Positions 8,460 to 18,607 of a DNA stretch of 53,833 nt are shown here, in pieces. Numbering within the stretch: position 1 is the first letter of the stretch; each line of letters opens with the position of its first letter. The notes beneath the pieces are model-generated. The model was not told the origin of the DNA. It did no database searches and saw nothing but the letters and a program-made list of their open reading frames with translations. The position numbers were made by a program, and so were the translations under genes. Source of the stretch: Pseudonocardia sp. (lineage in GTDB: Bacteria; Actinomycetota; Actinomycetes; Mycobacteriales; Pseudonocardiaceae); the NCBI RefSeq assembly GCF_025465255.1, contig NZ_JAODNI010000014.1, positions 1 to 53,833 of the forward strand. Direction: 5' to 3'.

Positions 8460-9380
8460 TCAGCGCCAGTCGTCGAGGACGTAGGAGTCCGGGCGGTCGT
8501 AGCCCGCCGCGTTCCCGTGGTGCATCGTCACGCCCGGGACGTCCGTGCGGAACCCGATCTCGCCGAGGTGCCGGTAGGCCTCGTGCCGGGCGGTGTTGAC
8601 CCCCACGACCAACAACCGCGCGCCGACTGCCGCCGCGTGCTCGCGGCAGGCCCGGACCAGCGCGACGAACGCGTGGTGGTCCCCCGGACGGGCCGCGCCG
8701 AACTTCACGTAGGCCTTGCCGGCACCTGCCTCGGTGCCCGGGCCGTCGTGACAGATCGCGAAGGCGTCCGGGCGGGCCGGGTCGCCGACGAGCACGACGT
8801 CGCCCAGCTTCTGCGCCTGCAGCGCGGTGATCTCCGCGGTCAGGTCGAGCCCGGGGTACACCGCGTCGGCGAGCTCCGCGCAGGCCGCGACGGCCGCCCG
8901 CCCGTCCGCCTGCGCGGAGAGCACGGACCACCCCGTGCCCCGCGGCAGCTCGGCCGGGACCTCGCTGGACATCAACGCCGTCAGGAACCGCGGCCAGTAC
9001 CCGAAGTGCTGGTAGAGGGCATGGTGGCGGGGGCTGTGGGCGAAGGTGAACAGGCCTCGGTGGGTGACCCCCCAGCCGTCGAGGATCTCGCCGACGGCGC
9101 CGAGCAGCCGCGACCCGACGCCGCGGCCCCACAGGGGCGGCTCCACGGACAGCGGGCCGACGAAGCCGACGCTCCCCCAGCGCGTCACCAGCGCCGAGCC
9201 GACGAGCACGCTGCCCAGGAACGCGCCGACGCCGCGGACGTGCCCGGCGGCCAGCCGGGTGCGCAACGGGTCCGTGTCGCCGAGCGTGTCCTCGCCGAGC
9301 ATCGCCCCGAACGCGTCCCGCAACACCCGGTTCGCGTCCCCGAGATCACCGCGCTCCAGCGGACGGAGGTCGACGTGCAT
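8460..9380 (-). CDS. GNAT family N-acetyltransferase, long form
   Basis: This 306-residue protein has an N-terminal GNAT domain (residues about 1-140): strands with GSVGFVGPLSV near 68-78, then an acetyl-CoA loop of the R/Q-x-x-G-x-G/A type in GRGVGSRLL near 85-93, and ALYQHFGYWPRF near 122-133. The C-terminal half (about 145-300) looks like a second, degenerate GNAT fold, as in two-domain actinobacterial members. The substrate is unknown. It stands alone, with 66 bases separating its start from the WS/DGAT gene stop. Confidence 0.75.
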   Translation of the reverse strand: MHVDLRPLERGDLGDANRVLRDAFGAMLGEDTLGDTDPLRTRLAAGHVRGVGAFLGSVLVGSALVTRWGSVGFVGPLSVEPPLWGRGVGSRLLGAVGEILDGWGVTHRGLFTFAHSPRHHALYQHFGYWPRFLTALMSSEVPAELPRGTGWSVLSAQADGRAAVAACAELADAVYPGLDLTAEITALQAQKLGDVVLVGDPARPDAFAICHDGPGTEAGAGKAYVKFGAARPGDHHAFVALVRACREHAAAVGARLLVVGVNTARHEAYRHLGEIGFRTDVPGVTMHHGNAAGYDRPDSYVLDDWR

Positions 9381-9446
9381 GATCGAGAGGATGCACCCTC
9401 TGCCCCGTCCGCCCGACGGCGGTTGGTGCGTTCGCGCGAAACCTTC

Positions 9447-10850
9447 CTACGGGGAGTCGCGGAGCTCGGCCAGGGACTCGTCGAGCGCCGCCGCGAGCAC
9501 GCCGACGTCCGGCATCGCGTCCCGGTCCGCGTTGAGCCCGTAGCAGACCGTGCCGTCGTAGGAGGTCACGCCGATCGCGACCGTCTGCCCGTGTGCCAGC
9601 GGCACCACCGGGTAGATGTCCCGCATCCGCGCGCCCATCGCGTACAACGGCCGCGGCGGCCCGGGCACGTGCGTGACCAGCACGTCGAACAGCCTGCCGG
9701 AGAGCCGGTTGGACAGCCGCGCGCCCATCTCGTGCATCGCGGGCGTGGCGAGCCCGGCGAGACCGACGACCGCGGACGTGCCGGCCGAGCGGCCGCGCTT
9801 CTTGCCCGCCGCCATCTCCTCCGAGATCAGCCGCAGCCGCTCCCCGGGGTCCGCCTCGCCGACCGGCAGCTCCACGAAGACCGCCGAGATCCGGTTGCCG
9901 GACACCGCCGGGCCGCCTCGGCCGCGCACGCTCACCGGCACCATCGCCCGGACCGTGCTGCCCTCCAGCAGCGGCTCCCCGCGGCTGATCAGCCAGCGCC
10001 GCAACGCCCCCGCGACGACGGCGAGGACCACGTCCGTCACCGTCCCGCCCGGTCCGCACTGCTCCCGCCGGATGGTGCGGTGCTCGGCGAGCGACGTCCG
10101 GGCCATCCCGAACCGGCGCTGCTCCCCGGTCCTGCCGTGCAGCGGGCCGAGCGGGTCACGCCGGCCGGCCCCACGCACCGCGTCGAAGACCCCGCCGACG
10201 CCGCGCACCACGCCGGCCGCGACCTGGCGCATGTCGGAACCCGCCCGGACCATCGCCTCGAACGCGCTGCGCGGCCGGAGCATGTTCTCCACGACGGCGG
10301 ACGCCGCCAGCCTCAGCCCGCTCGGTTCGCGACGGGGTTGCCAGTCGTCCGCCACCACCGTGCGCGGCTCGGACGTGCGGTCCAGCAGGACGGCGCCGAC
10401 GTCCATGGAGGCCAGGCCGTCGACCATCGCGTGGTGGGTCTTGGTGACGACCGCGAGCCGGTCGGACTCGAAGCCCTCGACCAGGTAGATCTCCCACAGC
10501 GGCCGGGAGCGGTCGAGCTGGCGGGACAGCAGGCGGCCGACCAGCTCGCGCAGCGCCTCGTCCGTCCCGGGCGCGGGCAGCGCGGAGCGCCGGACGTGGA
10601 AGTCCAGGTCGAAGTCCTGGTCGTCCACCCAGATCGGGAGGCCGAGCCGCCCCGGCACCTCGCGGACCTTCTGCCGGTAGCGGGGCACGAGGGCGAGGCG
10701 TTCACCGATGAGCGCGGTGAACGCCTCGGTGTCGAAGTCCCCGCCGGGCGGCGGGTCGAACGTCATCACCCCGCCGACCGTCATCGCGGTCGTGCGTTCC
10801 TCCATGAACAGGAAGGACGCGTCGAGCGGGGAGAGCCGATCCTGGACCAC
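9447..10850 (-). CDS. Wax ester synthase/diacylglycerol acyltransferase (WS/DGAT)
   Basis: This 467-residue member of the actinobacterial Tgs family transfers acyl chains from acyl-CoA to diacylglycerol or fatty alcohols, giving storage triacylglycerol or wax esters. The catalytic HHxxxDG motif is intact (HHAMVDG near residues 138-144), preceded by PLWEIYLVEGF; the N-terminus has the usual PLDASFLFME; a later conserved segment HVPGPPRPLYAMG lies near 394-406. The start is GTG. It sits directly downstream of the tmsA-tmsB pair with 25 bases between, so co-transcription is likely and its lipids may carry methyl-branched chains (inference). Confidence 0.92.
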   Translation of the reverse strand: MVQDRLSPLDASFLFMEERTTAMTVGGVMTFDPPPGGDFDTEAFTALIGERLALVPRYRQKVREVPGRLGLPIWVDDQDFDLDFHVRRSALPAPGTDEALRELVGRLLSRQLDRSRPLWEIYLVEGFESDRLAVVTKTHHAMVDGLASMDVGAVLLDRTSEPRTVVADDWQPRREPSGLRLAASAVVENMLRPRSAFEAMVRAGSDMRQVAAGVVRGVGGVFDAVRGAGRRDPLGPLHGRTGEQRRFGMARTSLAEHRTIRREQCGPGGTVTDVVLAVVAGALRRWLISRGEPLLEGSTVRAMVPVSVRGRGGPAVSGNRISAVFVELPVGEADPGERLRLISEEMAAGKKRGRSAGTSAVVGLAGLATPAMHEMGARLSNRLSGRLFDVLVTHVPGPPRPLYAMGARMRDIYPVVPLAHGQTVAIGVTSYDGTVCYGLNADRDAMPDVGVLAAALDESLAELRDSP

Positions 10851-10875
10851 GGAGCCGTGTCTACCAGCCGCCCGG

Positions 10876-12117
10876 CTACCAGCCCCGCAGCGGCATCCCG
10901 GACCGGCCCTGTGCGCCGAGCTTCACGCCGAGCATCTGGTGCAGCTGGATGTTGTCCCGCTCGAAGCCGAGCGCGCACGCGGCCATGTACAGCCGCCACA
11001 CCCGGGCCCGGCCCAGCCCGACCTCGGCGACGGCCTCGTCCCAGTGCTCCTCGAGGTTGGCGCCCCACGCGTGCAGGGTCAGCGCGTAGTGCTCGCGCAG
11101 GTTCTCCTCGTGCCGGATCTCGAACCCGGCGTCGTTCATCTCGGTCATCAGCAGGCCGGGTGACTCCAGCTGGCCGTCCGGGAAGACGTAGCGGCCGATG
11201 AACGGGTCGACCTTGCGGTTGCTCGTGGTGCGCGGCTGGGTGATGCAGTGGTTGAGCAGCCGGCCCTCGGCGCGCAGCTTGCCGTGCAGGAACCCGAAGT
11301 ACGACGGCAGCTGAGACTTGCCGATGTGCTCGGTGAGCCCGATGGAGCTGACGGCGTCGAAGTTCGTCTCCGGGACGTCCCGGTAGTCCAGGTGGCGGAC
11401 CTCGGCGAGGTCACCGAGGCCGCGCCGCTCGATGGCCGCCTGCGCCCACGCGGCCTGCTCACGGGACAGCGTGACGCCCAGTGCCTTGACGCCGTGCTCG
11501 GCGGCGGCGTGCATGACCATGCCGCCCCAGCCGCAGCCGACGTCCAGCAGCCGCATGCCGGGCTGCAGGTCCAGCTTGTTCGCGACCAGCTCGTACTTGG
11601 TGGCCTGGGCCTCCTCGAGCGTGGACGTCGCGCTCGGGTAGACCGCGCAGGTGTAGGTCATCGACGGGCCGAGCACCCACTCGTAGAAGGTGTTCGAGAC
11701 GTCGTAGTGGTGCGAGATGGCCTGGCTGTCCCGGCGCTTGGAGTGCAGCCGCCCTCGCGGGCGGGCCTCCAGGTCCGGTGGGGACGGGCGGTGCTTGAGC
11801 CACAGAGGGAGGAGCCGACGGACCATCCTCGCCGCCTCGGCCCTGGAGACCGAGTGCAGCGTGACGTCCGCGAGTGCGGAGAGCGCGACGAACAGGTCGC
11901 CCTCGACCTCGATCTCGCCCGTCACGTACGCCCGGGCCAGGCCCAGGGAGCCGGGAGCCGACACCAGCCGGGCCAGCGCCCGCGGCGACTCGACGCGCAG
12001 CGCCACCTCGGCGTCGTCCGGCCCGGTCTTGCTGCCGTCGTAGCCGATCACCCGCACGGGCGCGTTCTCGCCGATCACCCCGGCGAACACGTCGGCGACT
12101 CTCATCTTCTGACTCAT
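10876..12117 (-). CDS. tmsB: SAM-dependent fatty-acyl methyltransferase (CFA family; TmsB/BfaB-like)
   Basis: This 413-residue protein is of the cyclopropane-fatty-acyl-phospholipid synthase family. The SAM site LLDVGCGWGGM is near residues 183-193, preceded by ISHHYDVSNTFYEWVLG near 132-148 and followed by GVTLSREQAAWA; the C-terminal Tyr region LREHYALTLHAW is also present. Its ATG overlaps the stop of a DHCR24-like FAD oxidoreductase (ATGA). That pairing is diagnostic of the 10-methyl branched-chain (tuberculostearic acid) pathway described in mycobacteria and other actinomycetes, where this enzyme makes the 10-methylene intermediate from oleoyl-phospholipid. A plain cyclopropane synthase is the alternative. 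Confidence 0.82.
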   Translation of the reverse strand: MSQKMRVADVFAGVIGENAPVRVIGYDGSKTGPDDAEVALRVESPRALARLVSAPGSLGLARAYVTGEIEVEGDLFVALSALADVTLHSVSRAEAARMVRRLLPLWLKHRPSPPDLEARPRGRLHSKRRDSQAISHHYDVSNTFYEWVLGPSMTYTCAVYPSATSTLEEAQATKYELVANKLDLQPGMRLLDVGCGWGGMVMHAAAEHGVKALGVTLSREQAAWAQAAIERRGLGDLAEVRHLDYRDVPETNFDAVSSIGLTEHIGKSQLPSYFGFLHGKLRAEGRLLNHCITQPRTTSNRKVDPFIGRYVFPDGQLESPGLLMTEMNDAGFEIRHEENLREHYALTLHAWGANLEEHWDEAVAEVGLGRARVWRLYMAACALGFERDNIQLHQMLGVKLGAQGRSGMPLRGW

Positions 12118-13514
12118 CTGCTCGTTCCCCCCGCCCCGGAGACCTTCGTGTACAGATCCGGCAGCCGACCGTCCGGGTCGTACCGCTGTTTGACGGCACG
12201 GTACGCCGCGCCGTTGTACCGTTCCCAGAACTCATGCTGGTCGTAATGCACTGTGGAGTACAGCGACTTGTGCCCGTCGAGGCTCCCGACCAGCTCCTCG
12301 ACGAACCGGTTGTGCGCGTCCGGCTTCCCGGCGATCGCCACGGACGACCAGAAACCGACGTTGACGTAGAGCCGGTCCGGCTCCATCGGGTAGAGCTGCC
12401 AGACCTTCTGCCCGCGCAGCCGCAGCGGGCACAGCCAGACCGGGGAGATCCCGACCTCCCGGTCGAACGCCTCCAGGAACTCCGGCAGCCGCTCCACCGG
12501 GATCTCGACGTCCTGGACGACCATCTCCTCCTCGGGACGGCCCAGAGCCCGGCGGACCGCGTTGCTGGCCCCGTGCCTCTGGTCCAGCGCGACGAGCCGG
12601 CGGTAGACGTCCGAGCGCCGGTAGCGGCCCGGCCACACCCGGCGGACCAGCGGGTTCTGCACGCCGAAGGCCCGCGAGCACCAGAACCAGTCCGTGTCCC
12701 AGCGCCACAGGTAGTCGTGCGTGGTCAGGTGGTCGACCGGGCGGCGCTGCAGCGAGCGGTAGTAGATGTGCCGGCCGGTGTAGTCCGAGACCTGCGCGCC
12801 GGGCATCGGCTCGTCGACGAACTCCCCGACGGTCAGGTACTGCTCGCCGGCGTCGAAGACGGTCCCGTCCAGGAAGTCGATCGGGCCTTCGGGGTCCGCG
12901 AGGGCGACGATGCCGGCGGTGGTGGCCGCGGAGTCCCCGTAGCGGTGGTGCGTCAGCTTCACGTACGGCGCGACGGGCTGCAGCTCGATCCGCAGCCGCA
13001 GCGCGTAGCCGAGGGTGCCGTATGAGTTGGCGAAGGCGTCGTAGAGATCGGCGTGTTCGCCGCCCGGAGCGGCCGTGACCAGCTCGCCCGACGGCGTCAG
13101 CACGTCCATCTCCAGGACGGACTCGTGCGGCAGGCCGTGGCGGAACGACGTCGACTCGATGCCGAGCCCGGTCACGGCCCCGCCGAGGGTGATCGTCTTC
13201 AGCTGCGGGACGACGAGCGGCATCAGCCCGTGCGCCAGCGTCGCGTCGACGAGGGTCTCGTAGGTGCACATGCCCTGCACGTCCGCGGTCCGGGCCACGG
13301 GATCCACCGAGACGACGCCGGTCAGGGCCGAGGTGTCCAGGAGGACGACGTCCGTGGAAGGGGCGTCGCCGAAGCGGAAGAGGTTCGACGTCCGCTTGCC
13401 GAGCCGGACGCGGATGCCCCGGGGTACCTCGCGGTAGCGGCGGACCAGGTCCGCCACGACGGCGTCATGGGTAGCCCGAGCACCGTCCTGTCTGTTCGTC
13501 ACGACCGAGCTCAC
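12114..13514 (-). CDS. tmsA: FAD-binding oxidoreductase, DHCR24-like (TmsA/BfaA-like)
   Basis: This 466-residue protein has an FAD_binding_4 (PCMH) domain in its N-terminal third: VVLLDTSALTGVVSVDP near residues 54-70, then QLKTITLGGAVTGLGIES near 104-121. The C-terminal part resembles delta-24-sterol reductases (WLCPLRL; LYVNVGFWS). In the known system the enzyme uses NADPH to reduce the 10-methylene acyl group made by its partner methyltransferase to 10-methyl. It is the first gene of the run toward tmsB and WS/DGAT. The start at 13514 is a GTG. The upstream gap to the aldo/keto reductase terminator is about 100 bases and should hold the promoter. Confidence 0.82.
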   Translation of the reverse strand: MSSVVTNRQDGARATHDAVVADLVRRYREVPRGIRVRLGKRTSNLFRFGDAPSTDVVLLDTSALTGVVSVDPVARTADVQGMCTYETLVDATLAHGLMPLVVPQLKTITLGGAVTGLGIESTSFRHGLPHESVLEMDVLTPSGELVTAAPGGEHADLYDAFANSYGTLGYALRLRIELQPVAPYVKLTHHRYGDSAATTAGIVALADPEGPIDFLDGTVFDAGEQYLTVGEFVDEPMPGAQVSDYTGRHIYYRSLQRRPVDHLTTHDYLWRWDTDWFWCSRAFGVQNPLVRRVWPGRYRRSDVYRRLVALDQRHGASNAVRRALGRPEEEMVVQDVEIPVERLPEFLEAFDREVGISPVWLCPLRLRGQKVWQLYPMEPDRLYVNVGFWSSVAIAGKPDAHNRFVEELVGSLDGHKSLYSTVHYDQHEFWERYNGAAYRAVKQRYDPDGRLPDLYTKVSGAGGTSR

Positions 13515-13601
13515 GGATCAACGCTAGACCTGCGAGCCGCGTCCCGTCAGTCCCTGATGGACAGGCGTACGTCACTCCGTTGCGTCACGAAAAGCGCCTT
13601 A

Positions 13602-13615
13602 CCCGGCATTCCGGG
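13602..13615 (-). terminator. Hairpin terminator of the aldo/keto reductase gene
   Basis: On the minus strand, four bases past the stop of the aldo/keto reductase gene, CCCGG and CCGGG arms pair around a 4-base loop. They are followed a few bases later by a short run of four T, which is acceptable for a high-GC intrinsic terminator. Confidence 0.5.
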
Positions 13616-13618
13616 CAC

Positions 13619-14596
13619 TCAGGACCGCCGGCGGGCCGCTACCAGCTTGGGGATGGCCGGGAAGCCGGTGACCGGTTGGAACGCCTCCGCGGCGGCCGTC
13701 AGGGCGGTCACCTCGTCGTCCGTCAGCCGGATGTCCCCCGCCGCGGCGTTGCTCTCCAGCTGCGCGACGCTCGACGCCCCGGGGATCGCGACGACGTTCG
13801 GGAAGCTCACCGTCCAGGCCAGCGCGATCTGCGACGGCGACGCGTCGTGCGCCGAGCCGATGTCCCGCAGGGTGTCCAACATGGGCCTGGCCGCGTCCAG
13901 GTTCTCCGGCAGGAACATCGCGTTGGTGGTGCGGACGCCGTTGGTCGGGCGGTGGTCCGCGTCGTAGCGCCCGGACAGCAGGCCCTGGCCGAGCGGGCTG
14001 TAGGCGATCACGACGTGGCCGGTCCGCTGCGCCCACGGCAGCATCTCCGCCATCGGCGCGCGGGAGACCATCGAGAACTGCACCTGGTTGGACAGCAGCC
14101 GCGAGCCGAGCTTGACCTCGGCCGACTTCCAGCGCTTCAAGGAGTAGTTGGAGACGCCGACCTCCCGGATCAGGCCGACGTCGCGGAGCGCCCGCATGCC
14201 GCGCATCGTCGTGCCGTCGGAGACCAGCGGGTTGGGCTGGTGCACCTGGTAGAGGTCGATGGTCCGCACCCCGAGCCGCTGGGCGCTGGCGATCGCCCGC
14301 TGCTGCACCACCGCCGCCGTCGGCAGGACCGGGAAGATCTTCGTCGCGACAACGAGCCCGTCCGTCCCGCCGGTCTCCTTCAGGGCCTTGCCGAGGATTC
14401 GCTCGCTGCGCCCGAAGCCGTAGATCTCGGCGGTGTCGAACACGGTGACGCCCAGCTCGCGGGCCCGGGCCACGATCCGGCCCGCCTCCGCCTCGAAGTC
14501 GTCCCCGTAGCCCCACTCCCGGGACCCGAACTGCCAGGTGCCGAGGCCGATGACGGAGTAGGGGGACGCGGTGCCGAGGTCCTCGAGATGACGCAT
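13619..14596 (-). CDS. Aldo/keto reductase
   Basis: This 325-residue NADPH-dependent oxidoreductase has a (beta/alpha)8 barrel. The catalytic tetrad is recognisable: Asp and Tyr in VFDTAEIYGFGRSE near residues 55-68, Lys in VVATKIF near 83-89, and His in LYQVHQPNPL near 115-124. The cofactor-binding C-terminal region has IPGASSVAQLESNAAA near 271-286. The substrate cannot be predicted. It lies 16 bases downstream of the PhaC-like hydrolase stop on the same strand, so the two may form one transcript, closed by the hairpin at 13602-13615. Confidence 0.9.
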   Translation of the reverse strand: MRHLEDLGTASPYSVIGLGTWQFGSREWGYGDDFEAEAGRIVARARELGVTVFDTAEIYGFGRSERILGKALKETGGTDGLVVATKIFPVLPTAAVVQQRAIASAQRLGVRTIDLYQVHQPNPLVSDGTTMRGMRALRDVGLIREVGVSNYSLKRWKSAEVKLGSRLLSNQVQFSMVSRAPMAEMLPWAQRTGHVVIAYSPLGQGLLSGRYDADHRPTNGVRTTNAMFLPENLDAARPMLDTLRDIGSAHDASPSQIALAWTVSFPNVVAIPGASSVAQLESNAAAGDIRLTDDEVTALTAAAEAFQPVTGFPAIPKLVAARRRS

Positions 14597-14612
14597 GGCC
14601 CCAGTGTGCCCA

Positions 14613-15692
14613 TCAATGCGAGTCCAGGAACGCGTCCAGCGCGGGCCAGGTCGTCGTGCGGGCCTTCCGGCCGGTCAGGACCCCGAGATGGCCGCCCGGG
14701 GCGGTCTCGAACCGGACCTCGGGAGAACCGCTGAGGAGCTCGACGGTCCGGTGCACCGCCTTCAGCGGCGCGATCACGTCGTTCCGCCCCGCGACGACCA
14801 GGGCCGGGACGTCGACCGCCGAGAGCTTCACCGTGCGGCCTGCGAGGTCGAGGCTGCCGGCGGCGAGGTCGTTGCTGCGCAGCAGCAGGTGGTACAGCTG
14901 CCCGAACACCCGACCCGGGTAACCGTGCATGTTGTTCATCATGTGGTCGACGGCCTCGATCTGGGCGAGGGTGTCCCGGTCGTCCAGGCGGGAGAGCACG
15001 ACCAGCGGTTTCGTGAACAGCCGGTCGACCGTGGCCAGGTGGAACGCCCAGCTCACGATCGGGGCGGGGAAGCTGCCGGCGGCCTGGTAGAGCGCCGAGA
15101 CGAGCCGCCCCCCGGCCACCTCGGCGAGCGGGCGCAGCGGCGCCACCAGCGGGACCGCCGCGATGTCGACGGGGCTGCCGATCGTCGTCACCGACCGGAC
15201 GGGCAGCGGTTCCCCCGCCTCGCTCGCCGCCGCCAGCGCGAGCATCGCGAAGATCCCGCCGAGCGACCACGCGACGACGTGGACCGGCTCTCCCACCTCG
15301 TCGGAGACCCGGCGGAGCGTCCGGGGCACCACGCCGTCGACCCAGTGCTCGAGGCCCAGGCCGCGCTCGGCGAAGGAGATGGGACCGTAGTCCACGAGGT
15401 ACACCCGGCGCCCGCCGAGCAGCAGGTGCTCCACGAGGGAGCAGCCGCGGCGCAGGTCGTAGGCGAAGTCCGGAGCCCCCAGCGGCGGGATCAGGACCAC
15501 CGGCGGGCCGCGCTCGCCCGCGCCGGGGACCGGGTCGTAGCGGTACAGGACCCCGCCCGGCTCCCGCGCGATCTCGGTGCGCGGCATCCGGCGCAGGTCC
15601 GCGACCCCGCCCGCGACGGTGGAGTCCCACACGTTCGCGGCGACCGTGGGGACGCCGCCGAGGACGCGGCCGATCAGAGCTCGGCGCTGCAT
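14613..15692 (-). CDS. PHA-synthase-like alpha/beta hydrolase
   Basis: This 359-residue alpha/beta hydrolase resembles polyhydroxyalkanoate synthases (PhaC): VVLIPPLGAPDFAYDLRRG near residues 74-92, VYLVDYGP near 107-114, and the C-terminal catalytic Asp (VAGRNDVIAPL near 285-295) and His (GGHLGVLTGRKA near 324-335). The nucleophile motif is AWSLGG (Ser near 160) instead of the G-x-C-x-G lipase box of true PhaC. A serine esterase or lipase is therefore more likely than a polymerase. A 3-hydroxybutyrate dehydrogenase lies 12 kb away but is not linked. It diverges from the acyl-CoA dehydrogenase with 84 bases between. Confidence 0.75.
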   Translation of the reverse strand: MQRRALIGRVLGGVPTVAANVWDSTVAGGVADLRRMPRTEIAREPGGVLYRYDPVPGAGERGPPVVLIPPLGAPDFAYDLRRGCSLVEHLLLGGRRVYLVDYGPISFAERGLGLEHWVDGVVPRTLRRVSDEVGEPVHVVAWSLGGIFAMLALAAASEAGEPLPVRSVTTIGSPVDIAAVPLVAPLRPLAEVAGGRLVSALYQAAGSFPAPIVSWAFHLATVDRLFTKPLVVLSRLDDRDTLAQIEAVDHMMNNMHGYPGRVFGQLYHLLLRSNDLAAGSLDLAGRTVKLSAVDVPALVVAGRNDVIAPLKAVHRTVELLSGSPEVRFETAPGGHLGVLTGRKARTTTWPALDAFLDSH

Positions 15693-15776
15693 CGGTGCAG
15701 CGTAGCGGCCTGCTCAGGCCACGGCTGGCCCGCGAGTCCCGATCGAAGTTACTCACGGGTATGTGACACTGCGGCC

Positions 15777-16919
<1,143 letters not shown>

Positions 16920-16964
16920 CGCCCGCTGCGCGCGGCGGAACGGTGAACGGGTAGAAACTCCCGC

Positions 16965-17603
16965 ATGGCCTTCAGGTTGACGCCGCACGAACGTGGCTTC
17001 TACCCGCTCTTCACCCGCGCCGCCGAGAACATCGTCGTCGCCGCGGACGAGCTGGCGAAGCTCGTCGCCGCCGAACCGGAGGCGCGCGTCGAGCTCGCGC
17101 GCCGGATCAAGGACGCCGAGAACGCGGGTGACGACGTCACCCACGAGATCATGGTGAAGCTGAACTCGGTGTTCGTGACGCCCTTCGACCGGGAGGACAT
17201 CTACCGTCTCGCCTCTTCCCTCGACGACGTCATCGACGCGATCGAGGAGGCCGCGGACCGGATCGTGCTCTACCGGCTCGGGGCCCTCCCGCCGGGCATG
17301 GCCACCCAGGTCGACGTGCTGCAGCGCGCCGCCGCGGCCACGGCCGAGGCGATGCCCAAGCTGGAGAAGGTGGACCAGCTGCACGAGTACACGATCCACG
17401 TCAACTCCCTGGAGGACGAGGGGGACCGGGCCTACCACCAGGTCCTCTCCGCCCTGCTCTCCCCCGAGCAGCCGATCACCGACCCGTCGGCGGTGCTCGA
17501 GGTGATCAAGCTCAAGGAGGTCGTGGACACCCTCGAGGACGCGGCGGACGCGTTCGAGACGGTGGCCAATACGGTCGAGAGCATCGCCGTCAAGGAAGCG
17601 TGA
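16965..17603 (+). CDS. DUF47 (PhoU-like) accessory protein of the PiT transporter
   Basis: This 212-residue all-helical protein is of the DUF47/TIGR00153 family, structurally like PhoU. It carries acidic metal-binding helices with E/DxxxD patterns (HEIMVKLNSVFVTPFDREDIY near residues 61-81; SLDDVIDAIEEAADR near 85-99; and the repeat LEDEGDRAYHQ near 149-159). Such proteins are almost always encoded next to PiT permeases and are thought to regulate them. Here its stop overlaps the PiT start (TGATG), so coupled translation is expected. Confidence 0.92.
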   Translation: MAFRLTPHERGFYPLFTRAAENIVVAADELAKLVAAEPEARVELARRIKDAENAGDDVTHEIMVKLNSVFVTPFDREDIYRLASSLDDVIDAIEEAADRIVLYRLGALPPGMATQVDVLQRAAAATAEAMPKLEKVDQLHEYTIHVNSLEDEGDRAYHQVLSALLSPEQPITDPSAVLEVIKLKEVVDTLEDAADAFETVANTVESIAVKEA

Positions 17604-18604
17604 TGAGTGGAGAGCTCATCGCCGTCCTGGTGGTGATCGTCGTCGCCGTCGGGTTCGACTACACCAACGGCTTCCACGACGCCGCGAACGCGATCGCCAC
17701 CTCCGTTTCCACCCGGGCGCTGTCCCCCAAGGCCGCGCTGCTGATGGCGGCGGTGATGAACCTGTTCGGCGCGTTCCTCGGGACGTCGGTCGCGTCGACG
17801 GTCGGCAGCGGGATCATCCAGGCCCCACAGGGCCTCTCCGGCCTGATCGTGGTGCTCTGCGCGCTGATCGGGGCGATCATCTGGAACCTGATCACCTGGT
17901 ACTTCGGGCTGCCCTCCTCCTCGTCGCACGCGCTCATCGGCGGCCTGGTCGGCGCGGCGCTGGCCTCGGCCAACACCGTGAAGTGGGGCGGGGTGCTGGA
18001 GAAGGTGATCATCCCGATGCTGGTCTCCCCCGTCGTCGGCTTCCTGCTGGCGGGCATCGTGATGATCGCGCTGCTCTGGATCTTCAAGGACAGCCGGCCG
18101 ACGAAGGTCAACCGCGGCTTCCGGACCGCGCAGACGGTCTCCGCCGCCGCGATGGCGCTGGGCCACGGCCTGCAGGACGCCCAGAAGACGATGGGCGTGA
18201 TCGTGCTGGCGCTCGTCGTGGGCGGTTTCCACCAGGGCACCGACGTGCCGTGGTGGGTCATCCTGATCTCCGCCGGCGCCCTGTCCGCGGGCACCTACTC
18301 GGGCGGCTGGCGGATCATGCGGACGCTGGGCCGGCGGATCATCGACCTGGACCCGCCGCGCGGGTTCGCGGCCGAGGCGACGGCGTCGTCCATCCTGTAC
18401 ACGACGGCGTTCGTCTTCGCGGCGCCGATCTCCACGACCCAGACGATCACCTCCGCGATCCTCGGCGTGGGGGCCACCAAGCGGCTCTCGGCGGTGCGCT
18501 GGGGCGTCGCGGGGAACATCGCCGTCGCCTGGGTACTGACGCTGCCGGCCGCCGGGCTCTGCGCCGCCGTCTCGTTCTGGATCCTGCACCCGCTCCTGAC
18601 GTAG
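17603..18604 (+). CDS. pit: Low-affinity inorganic phosphate transporter, PiT family
   Basis: This membrane protein of about 333 residues is from the PiT (PHO4) family, which imports metal-phosphate complexes driven by the proton gradient. Both inverted signature repeats are seen: GFDYTNGFHDAANAIATSVSTR near residues 16-37 and the C-terminal half's counterpart GHGLQDAQKTMG near 190-201, plus GLPSSSSHALIGG near 107-119. I prefer the ATG at 17603 (AAGGA about 7 bases upstream) over an in-frame GTG one codon earlier. PPK2 follows on the opposite strand, so phosphate import and polyphosphate metabolism are neighbours. Confidence 0.93.
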   Translation: MSGELIAVLVVIVVAVGFDYTNGFHDAANAIATSVSTRALSPKAALLMAAVMNLFGAFLGTSVASTVGSGIIQAPQGLSGLIVVLCALIGAIIWNLITWYFGLPSSSSHALIGGLVGAALASANTVKWGGVLEKVIIPMLVSPVVGFLLAGIVMIALLWIFKDSRPTKVNRGFRTAQTVSAAAMALGHGLQDAQKTMGVIVLALVVGGFHQGTDVPWWVILISAGALSAGTYSGGWRIMRTLGRRIIDLDPPRGFAAEATASSILYTTAFVFAAPISTTQTITSAILGVGATKRLSAVRWGVAGNIAVAWVLTLPAAGLCAAVSFWILHPLLT

Positions 18605-18607
18605 GGC

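Noticed and set aside
7938..11201. Very long plus-strand open frame opposite GNAT and WS/DGAT
   Set aside because: Its translation is low-complexity Arg/Ala/Pro-rich text with no domain; the minus strand carries well-recognised proteins.
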